DNA of 37,424 nt from an uncultured Bacteroidales bacterium. Its GTDB lineage: Bacteria > Bacteroidota > Bacteroidia > Bacteroidales > UBA932. The position numbers and the translations under genes were made by a program. Numbering within the stretch: the first letter of the stretch is position 1; each line of letters opens with the position of its first letter. The stretch lies in NCBI GenBank assembly GCA_945874155.1, contig CAMCFO010000026.1, positions 1 to 37,424 of the forward strand. The letters run 5' to 3'. Positions 31,480 through 37,424 of the stretch are shown in pieces. Under the pieces are notes generated by a model. The model was not told the origin of the DNA. It did no database searches and worked only from the letters and a program-made list of their open reading frames with translations.

Positions 31480-34400
31480 TTAGAAATTTACTTGTACACC
31501 AATGTTGAATGTTCGGCTCAATGGATATGTATTGAAACTCAATTCCGGGTCCCAATACTTGAAAGCTGACCACACAGCCAGGTTGTCCCCACTGAAATAT
31601 ACCCTGCAATGCGGAAAGGAATAGCCGACCTCAAGAGTCTTGAAACGTAGGAAACTACCGTTCTTGATCCAGAATGAACTTGCAACAAGGTTATTCTCCT
31701 GCTGCGCCTGGGCTGTTGCGAGTCTCGGCCAAACGGCAGAGGAATTATCAGAACTTGCCTTCCAATAGCCGTCTGCAATCCACTGCATCAGATTGCGGTC
31801 TGCCGTCCAGCTCTGGTTGAAAGGCTGGAGTGAAGAAGGATTGAGCATAATTTTGCGGTTTCCGGAACCGTTGAAGAAAACGCTCAAGTCGAATTTTTTC
31901 CAGGTGAGGCTAACTCCGAACCCATATTGGATACGGGGATTTGTACCATACGGCGATAACATCACCCTGTCTTCGGAAGTGATTGAACCGTCACCGTTGA
32001 TGTCGCGGTATTTCAAGTCTCCGGGCATCACTTTGCTGCCGAAGAAAGTCTGGTCGGCGTGTCTGTTAATATCCTCTTCATCCTCGAAGAAACCGTCACA
32101 GATGTATCCGTAAAGCGCATTCAACGGCTTCCCTGTCTCGGTCTGCCAGGAATACTCGTATTCCGGTTCATCTTTGTAAACCAGCTGGTTGGCGGTGTAG
32201 GTAAAGTTTCCGCGCAGGTCAATCGTCAATTCAGGAATGATTTCCTTCTTGTAATTGACGCTGAACTCCACACCTCTGTTCCGCACCTTGCCGAGGTTTG
32301 CCCAAGGTTTCACACCCATATAGCCCATAATGTCCGGGAAAGAGGCCCTTTCAATGAGTATCCGTTCTCTGTTGTAGTCGAAATAATCCAAGACAATCTG
32401 CAGGTCATTGAAAAGATGCAGGTCAAGTCCAACGTCGAACTGCTTGGACCTTTCCCAAGATGGATTTTCCACAGGATAATTGGTGATTACAGGTCCCTGG
32501 TAAGAATAGGAGTAGTTGCTCTGCTGACCGCTCTGGAAATATCGACCGCCAAAAAGATTCACCGCGTACATATACATATAATATGGAGCTCCGCTTCCGC
32601 CGGTTTCATCGCTGCCGACCAAACCGTAGGATGCTCTGAGTTTGAGATGTGAAATCACATTCTTCAGTGGAGTCCAGAATTTTTCATTGCTTATTACCCA
32701 ACCGAGGGAAACTGCCGGGAAAAACTCGAAACGCTCTCCCTTAGCCAGCCTTTCGGTACCATTGTAACCGAAGTTCACCTCTGCAAGATAGCGGTTGTCA
32801 TAGTCGTAGGTTGCACGTCCGGAGAATCCCTGATTGCGGCTCGGAAGCACTGAATACCTGTACTGTCTCATCATATACATCAACATTCCGGTCACAGTAT
32901 GTTTTCCAAACCTCCGGTTGTAGTTGAGTCTGGCATCGAAATAGAAGAGGTTGTCGGAAGTTCTGGAAACGTTGGACTGGTTGATATAGGTTTCACCCTC
33001 CCGGAGCAGTTCAAGTGCGTAACGGTCTGCAACGATATTGTAGCTGCCAGGTACGACACGGTAAAGATAGGGTGTAAGGGAGCGGGTGTAGGAAGAACTG
33101 GACCAGGCATTGAAATTCACAAGGGCTGTAACGGAGAGGCCTTGGGTGATGAAGTCCAGTTTCTGGTCGAAATTGAGGGATACATTCAACTTGCTTTCAT
33201 TGACTTCCTTGAAAGAGTTGAGCATATTTGCATAAGGGTTCGTGTAATAACTGCCGGAACTGATATAATCGGAACCGAACTTTATGAAACCGCTGCCGTC
33301 ATCCGGGAAAATAGCCGGATAGAGCACAGGGTTGTTGTTGTACACCTGCCTGAAGATGTCGTCGGTGGATGTATTCGGGGATTTGAGGTTAGAAATCTGT
33401 GCATTCATCCTCAGGCCCAGAGTCGTGGACGGTGTCACCTTGTACTGGAGGTTGTTCTGGAAGATGTACCTCATCTGATTGTGGTTGTTGTCCAGGGAGT
33501 AGTTCTTCGGAACATTCAACACTCCGCTGTCGTGATTGAGCTGGAGGCTCATATAGTAGGTCACGTGCGAACCTCCGCCCTGAATGTTGATATTTGCCCT
33601 TTCGTTCATAGTGAACTTTTTGAGCATCAGGCTGTACCAGTCCACATCCGGATAGACGTATTCATTGATTCCGTCTCTTGTGCCGGCAATCTTGATGTCG
33701 CTGTATTTGGGAGTGGGATTGGAAGAGCGCATCCTCTGGGCATAGTTGTAGGTCTCCATAAAGGTGACTCCGTCTGTGTATTCAACCACGTTTACCGGCT
33801 GAAGGAAAGAATGCTCGTAGGTGACATTGATTTTCGCCTTGGTGTTCTCGGTACCGGTCTTGGTGGTGATGAGCATCACACCGTTGGCTCCCCTTGCACC
33901 ATAAATGGCGGTCGCAGAGGCATCCTTGAGAATGGAGAAGGACTCTATGGTTTCAGAAGGGATATTGTTCAGGTCGGCTGCTGAAATCTCCACTCCGTCG
34001 AGCATAATCAGCGGAGTGCTGCGGCCTCCGAAGGTGTTGATGCCTCGGATGTAGAAGGAGGATGTACTGCCGGGCTCACCGCTGGTGGTCACGGAAATCA
34101 CACCGGCAAGCTGACCTGCGAGGTTGTTCGTGAGGGAGGAAGAAGGGGCCTTGAGTTTGTCGCCCATCATAGAGGTGATGGAACCGGTCACGGATATCCT
34201 TTTCTGTACTCCGGCACCCACCACGACAGAGCTCATAATCTCGTTGTCCGGCTCCATCTTCACATTCAGGATTGCAAGGTCTCCGACAAGCACTTCGGAA
34301 TCCCTGAAACCCACATAGGAAAAGACGAGAGTAGCATTCTGGTCCACTTCGATGGAGTAAGCTCCAGCTTCGTCTGTAATAGTACCCTGGGTGGTGCCCT

Positions 34401-34803
34401 TAATCATAATGCCCACGCCTATGAGGGTCTCATCTGAACCTGAATCAGTCACGATTCCGCTTACGGTGTGTTTTCCTGAAACCGGTTTAGAAGCCTGCTT
34501 TTTCTTCAGGGAAATCTGATTGCCCTTGATGCTGTATTCAATGTCTGTCTTTTCGAACAGCTTCCGCAGGACGGAGTCTATGGTCTCCCCATTGACGGAC
34601 AGGGAGATACGGGTGTTAGTGTCGACTTCTTTATTGAAAAAGAAGACATAATCTGTGGTCTCTTCAATATGGCTTATATAGTCCGAAAGCGGCTGGTTTT
34701 CCATAGAAAAACTCAGCCCGGTTGTTTGGGCCTGGGCTGAGTTCCCCGGATTAATTGCCATCAGAAGAAACATTGACAGGATTGCCAATAGGAGTTTCTT
34801 CAT
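31480..34803 (-). CDS. susC-like: SusC-family TonB-dependent transporter with STN domain
   Basis: A 1107-aa outer-membrane protein. The signal peptide ends near residue 25 ('NSAQAQ'). Residues 27-102 form an STN (secretin/TonB N-terminal) domain ('LSFSMENQPLSDYISHIEETTDYVFFF'). Residues 113-183 form a carboxypeptidase-regulatory-like domain ('VSGIVTDSGSDETLIGVGIMIKGTTQG'). The plug follows with 'ILKDASATAIYGARGANGVMLITTK', then the barrel, ending in 'SRTFNIGVQVNF'. It imports oligosaccharides with SusD, driven by TonB. An STN domain means that it also signals to a FecR-type anti-sigma factor, and the end of such a gene lies upstream in this window. Confidence 0.96.
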   Translation of the reverse strand: MKKLLLAILSMFLLMAINPGNSAQAQTTGLSFSMENQPLSDYISHIEETTDYVFFFNKEVDTNTRISLSVNGETIDSVLRKLFEKTDIEYSIKGNQISLKKKQASKPVSGKHTVSGIVTDSGSDETLIGVGIMIKGTTQGTITDEAGAYSIEVDQNATLVFSYVGFRDSEVLVGDLAILNVKMEPDNEIMSSVVVGAGVQKRISVTGSITSMMGDKLKAPSSSLTNNLAGQLAGVISVTTSGEPGSTSSFYIRGINTFGGRSTPLIMLDGVEISAADLNNIPSETIESFSILKDASATAIYGARGANGVMLITTKTGTENTKAKINVTYEHSFLQPVNVVEYTDGVTFMETYNYAQRMRSSNPTPKYSDIKIAGTRDGINEYVYPDVDWYSLMLKKFTMNERANINIQGGGSHVTYYMSLQLNHDSGVLNVPKNYSLDNNHNQMRYIFQNNLQYKVTPSTTLGLRMNAQISNLKSPNTSTDDIFRQVYNNNPVLYPAIFPDDGSGFIKFGSDYISSGSYYTNPYANMLNSFKEVNESKLNVSLNFDQKLDFITQGLSVTALVNFNAWSSSSYTRSLTPYLYRVVPGSYNIVADRYALELLREGETYINQSNVSRTSDNLFYFDARLNYNRRFGKHTVTGMLMYMMRQYRYSVLPSRNQGFSGRATYDYDNRYLAEVNFGYNGTERLAKGERFEFFPAVSLGWVISNEKFWTPLKNVISHLKLRASYGLVGSDETGGSGAPYYMYMYAVNLFGGRYFQSGQQSNYSYSYQGPVITNYPVENPSWERSKQFDVGLDLHLFNDLQIVLDYFDYNRERILIERASFPDIMGYMGVKPWANLGKVRNRGVEFSVNYKKEIIPELTIDLRGNFTYTANQLVYKDEPEYEYSWQTETGKPLNALYGYICDGFFEDEEDINRHADQTFFGSKVMPGDLKYRDINGDGSITSEDRVMLSPYGTNPRIQYGFGVSLTWKKFDLSVFFNGSGNRKIMLNPSSLQPFNQSWTADRNLMQWIADGYWKASSDNSSAVWPRLATAQAQQENNLVASSFWIKNGSFLRFKTLEVGYSFPHCRVYFSGDNLAVWSAFKYWDPELSFNTYPLSRTFNIGVQVNF

Positions 34804-34820
34804 ATCTTTTTATTTGAGGG

Positions 34821-37097
34821 TTATAGTTTCTCGAAAGTGACAGTCTGAGGGTCATTCATATTCACGGTCATACGGTAGGTGCCCCAGTCATCCCACTTGT
34901 CGCTGGAATTCTTCCAAGCAAGGTCACCGCTGTCAAGTTGGGTTATCTTTCCGGTTTTGTCATCCAATGTAACTCCTTTCACTATTCCACCACCATACCA
35001 GACATTTCCAGAATACTTAAACTTCAATGAGTTAGTCCATCTGTCGTAAGGTTCGAGATGCCACCAGCTTTCTTTATAACGACCTGTAAACTGATACACA
35101 TTGTCATCTACCTCGGCCATAAACGGCTGAACTGGTGATTCCAAATTCCAATTTACACAATTATTGATTGTAAGATTTGCAACACCCTCGCCGGCAATTA
35201 TCATAGTAGAGTAAGTACCTCCATTATTGATTCCCTTGAATAATGTCCAAGAATTGGTCGGTGTCTGACCGTCAGATGTCCAAGAAGGATCGTGTGAGCC
35301 GAGATGCAGGATAAATGTGTATGAGCCTGTCTTCGCATTGAACTTACCGTCCTTGAGGAAGTCCGGGTCCATCTTCACATATTCGAGATTCTTGCAGCCG
35401 CTGAGTACGAAGTCCGCACCCTTGGTAAATTCAGTGGTGATGCTGTATTCATTGTTGCCGATATATGTCAGGGCTTCGCCATTGACTTTGAGGTCCAGAC
35501 TCTTCTTCTTGGTGACGGTGAAAGTCATAGGGCTGGACTTGTAGTTGAACTCAAGAGTGTAATATCCTGCTTCAGCAAGATACCATTGCTTGTTTCCATC
35601 AGCATTCATACTGATTCCGTTTTCACGGGAATCATCAAGGAAATACCACTCACCTGCTCCGTTCTTATTATCAGGGCCATTCCAAGAACCTGGTGCATAC
35701 AGATTTTCACCGTGAATCTTGAAGCTGCCGGTCTTGAGATATCCGCTCCAGGTGGCTTTGCCTGCCTGCTGGTCAACATCCATCTCATATTTGTTCAAAT
35801 GCCAACTGAGATTGTCTCCAGTAATCCAGAACCTTTTCCCACGGTCCTGAAGCACTTTGAGCTTCATTGTGTTGGTGTTGAGTATGAAAGTGCAGTATTT
35901 CTCCGTGTAGTTCTTCCCGCCCCATTGCTGTATCTTCAAAGGAACAGGCTGGTCAGATACAACTACATCAAACTCAGGATCTTCAGAAGAAACATAAGCA
36001 TTCGTCCTTCCGTTGTAGGCATTGTAATACTTGCCGGAATCCCCTAATTTGAAATTGATTTCATAATCCTGACCGCTTACCCAAACGTGTTCGATGGTAT
36101 ATACACCTGATTCCGAAGTTACTGTCATCTGCGTCTCTTGTTTGGAATAAGGGTGGTTGGAAACGAAGACAGGTGCAGCACTCTGATACTTTTGTGTATT
36201 TGTAGCCTTTGCCAAATCAATATTGACAGGAGTTATGACTCCGCTCTTCCATTCCTTTGCAGACTTGGATGTGAATGTATATACTGAACCGCCATAGGTT
36301 TCAACAGTATAAGTCACTGAACCACTTTCGTTTGGAGCAATTGATGCAGGAACAATGACAGCATATACTGCCTTGGCATTTTCCTTTTTTGCAACCACGA
36401 TTTCACGTGTTTCAACATTCACGGTCACGCTGTTTCCGCTTCCTGAGGCAGTGACAGAATTACCAGCATAATCCACGGTGAAATCTCCGCTCAGATTTGC
36501 ATCTGTTGCACTGACTGTGACACTCTTAATCATTTCTCCGCTTGGAGTGGTCGAGTCATAAATATTGAACTGGAGTACAGCTCCTGCAAGTTTGAAATAA
36601 GCATCATATTTGACAGTTTGAGCTGATACAACAAGGTCTGCCAAAACACCGTTGGACTCCCCGTTGGAGTCTCCGTTGACACCTCCCACAAGGCAGGCAC
36701 GGCTTCCTGATATTCCGAGCTCTTTCTGAGTCTGGACAGCAGGAATGTTGAAGGTCACTCCCTGTTCTGATGTTGCCTTAGGCTTCGGAGATGCTATTCT
36801 GTAGGAACCGTCTGTTACATTTTCAAAAGTAAAGGAGGCCTTGGCTCCATCGTTCTGGACTTGAGAAGCGGAAAGAGTAGCGGTGGCTACATTGTTATAT
36901 CCAGTCGTGGATATGAGTGAGGCAGTCTCGCCTTCTGACCAAACTGCACTGATTCCGTCAACAAAGCCTACTTTGGTCAATGGCATAGCCTCTGCTGTTA
37001 CGGAAATGCTTCTGCTCTGTTTTTCAACAATTGTTTCTTTCTGACAAGAAACTGCGAATGCTGCGACTGTGGCAGCAATGATAATAGTCTTTTTCAT
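34821..37097 (-). CDS. Fimbrillin-like surface glycan-binding lipoprotein
   Basis: A 758-aa protein. The leader ends in a lipobox ('AFAVSC', Cys18). Residues 25-300 are fimbrillin-like ('TKVGFVDGISAVWSEGE'). Modules at about 313-418, 420-530, 533-655 and 657-758 are beta-rich with many Trp/Tyr ('QQWGGKNYTEKY', 'RFWITGDNLSW', 'WHLEPYDRW'), as in carbohydrate-binding sandwiches. The whole length is paralogous to residues 1-762 of the fusion gene at 23158; for example 46 of 47 bases agree between 35752-35798 and 25301-25347. It carries no enzyme domain. Likely role: holding the glycan at the surface for SusCD. It is placed before susC, whereas most binders follow susD. Confidence 0.85.
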   Translation of the reverse strand: MKKTIIIAATVAAFAVSCQKETIVEKQSRSISVTAEAMPLTKVGFVDGISAVWSEGETASLISTTGYNNVATATLSASQVQNDGAKASFTFENVTDGSYRIASPKPKATSEQGVTFNIPAVQTQKELGISGSRACLVGGVNGDSNGESNGVLADLVVSAQTVKYDAYFKLAGAVLQFNIYDSTTPSGEMIKSVTVSATDANLSGDFTVDYAGNSVTASGSGNSVTVNVETREIVVAKKENAKAVYAVIVPASIAPNESGSVTYTVETYGGSVYTFTSKSAKEWKSGVITPVNIDLAKATNTQKYQSAAPVFVSNHPYSKQETQMTVTSESGVYTIEHVWVSGQDYEINFKLGDSGKYYNAYNGRTNAYVSSEDPEFDVVVSDQPVPLKIQQWGGKNYTEKYCTFILNTNTMKLKVLQDRGKRFWITGDNLSWHLNKYEMDVDQQAGKATWSGYLKTGSFKIHGENLYAPGSWNGPDNKNGAGEWYFLDDSRENGISMNADGNKQWYLAEAGYYTLEFNYKSSPMTFTVTKKKSLDLKVNGEALTYIGNNEYSITTEFTKGADFVLSGCKNLEYVKMDPDFLKDGKFNAKTGSYTFILHLGSHDPSWTSDGQTPTNSWTLFKGINNGGTYSTMIIAGEGVANLTINNCVNWNLESPVQPFMAEVDDNVYQFTGRYKESWWHLEPYDRWTNSLKFKYSGNVWYGGGIVKGVTLDDKTGKITQLDSGDLAWKNSSDKWDDWGTYRMTVNMNDPQTVTFEKL

Positions 37098-37109
37098 ACT
37101 GCCTTCTGT

Positions 37110-37244
37110 TTAGTTTGAAAATTCATCGTCTGAATTACCGATTTTGAAATAAATCTGATCATTCTCGGAGGAAAGGGATGTGGCAAACCCATACTCAACG
37201 GTTACCCCCCCCCACAAAATAATTTCAGGTGTTTTGTAGTTCAT
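37110..37244 (-). CDS. 44-aa mini-ORF with G9 tract before the glycan-binder gene
   Basis: The frame runs from the ATG at 37244 to the TAA at 37110-37112, 10 bp after the FecR stop and 12 bp before the glycan-binder gene. The peptide begins 'MNYKTPEIILWGGVTVEYGF' and ends acidic ('SDDEFSN'). 'YKTP' aligns with 'YQTP' of the 52-aa ORF before the fusion gene. Codons 11-14 come from nine consecutive G residues (C9 on the plus strand, 37205-37213). The function is unknown. The matched position before both paralogous binders is the best evidence that it is real. Confidence 0.6.
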   Translation of the reverse strand: MNYKTPEIILWGGVTVEYGFATSLSSENDQIYFKIGNSDDEFSN

Positions 37245-37254
37245 AATAAGTTAT

Positions 37255-37424
37255 TTAGTTAGTTGTGTTCATTCTTGCTACTAATACGGATTCTCCATTA
37301 TGGGAGAAAGACACGGGAGCGACAAAGGCTATACTCTCCAGCACACTGTCCAGGCCAGCCTTCAAGTCAAGTTTTCCGCTTATGTATATGTCATCCAAAG
37401 GCTCCCTGGAGACAAAGTCACGGT
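37255..37424 (-). CDS. FecR-type anti-sigma factor, C-terminal end only
   Basis: The frame is open from the window edge to the TAA at 37255-37257 (56 codons). The peptide 'EPLDDIYISGKLDLKAGLDSVLESIAFVAPVSF' followed by 'NGESVLVAR' matches the pattern of the FecR C-terminal domain (DUF4974-like): a beta strand, a helix with 'LDSVLESI', and two short strands. FecR proteins are inner-membrane anti-sigma factors that read the signal from an STN-SusC. This fits the STN domain of the SusC two genes downstream. Only the last part is visible, so the call rests on the short match plus the context. Confidence 0.65.
   Translation of the reverse strand, partial: RDFVSREPLDDIYISGKLDLKAGLDSVLESIAFVAPVSFSHNGESVLVARMNTTN

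Noticed and set aside
32899..33984. A 361-aa plus-strand frame inside the SusC gene
   Set aside because: It is antisense to the SusC barrel, Val/Ile/Gly-rich and without any known fold. Long antisense frames are common opposite such barrels.

Overview
The window looks like a chromosomal segment from a member of the phylum Bacteroidota, most likely order Bacteroidales (gut or rumen type). The evidence is a SusC/SusD pair with an STN-type SusC, FecR-type and fimbrillin-like proteins, many lipoproteins with short lipoboxes, promoters of the TTTG-N19-TAnnTTTG type, and no Shine-Dalgarno signals obvious to me before the starts. No tRNA or rRNA gene was seen.

Layout. (1) 1-5791, minus strand: an accessory block of small, mostly unrecognised genes. 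It holds a Sel1/TPR protein cut by the window edge, two hypothetical proteins, a two-TM protein, a GTPase with a C-terminal membrane domain, a 51-aa protein, a DUF1232/YkvA protein, a free-standing LHH (HNH/Endo VII) nuclease toxin and a small membrane protein. Two nearly identical 71-aa genes flank the last two. (2) 5792-8461: a palindromic element, a zinc-ribbon mini-protein, a UDG-like protein, a divergent WYL regulator and a tandem/inverted repeat. (3) 8462-17594: housekeeping genes. These are a lipoprotein esterase, pheA-metX-thrA (phenylalanine; aspartate family and methionine) on the plus strand, then on the minus strand a helical hypothetical protein, cysE, cysK, the SRP RNA with a textbook Bacteroidetes promoter, and a YeiH-type transporter. 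(4) 17688-18355: a VapBC-like RHH/PIN pair. (5) 18346-37424, minus strand: one long polysaccharide utilisation locus (PUL).

The PUL reads, in transcription order: FecR C-terminus, 44-aa mini-ORF, surface glycan-binding lipoprotein (758 aa), STN-SusC, SusD, DUF1735-like/F5-8C lipoprotein, GH5 lipoprotein (413 aa), 52-aa mini-ORF, a 1158-aa fusion of the glycan-binding protein to the GH5 enzyme, sialate O-acetylesterase, GH36 alpha-galactosidase and a BNR/Asp-box lipoprotein. Gaps are 62 bp or less and some genes overlap, so it probably forms one operon controlled by ECF sigma/FecR/STN signalling. The enzymes suggest an O-acetylated, alpha-galactosylated beta-glycan; this is an inference.

The most notable points are four. 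The PUL carries both the split and the fused version of the glycan-binder/GH5 pair. A tiny conserved-looking ORF precedes each glycan-binder, one of them with a G9 tract where any +/-1 slip causes a stop. A relic of an acetylesterase 3' end lies after the last PUL gene. The accessory block combines a GTPase cluster with a nuclease cassette flanked by 216-bp direct repeats.
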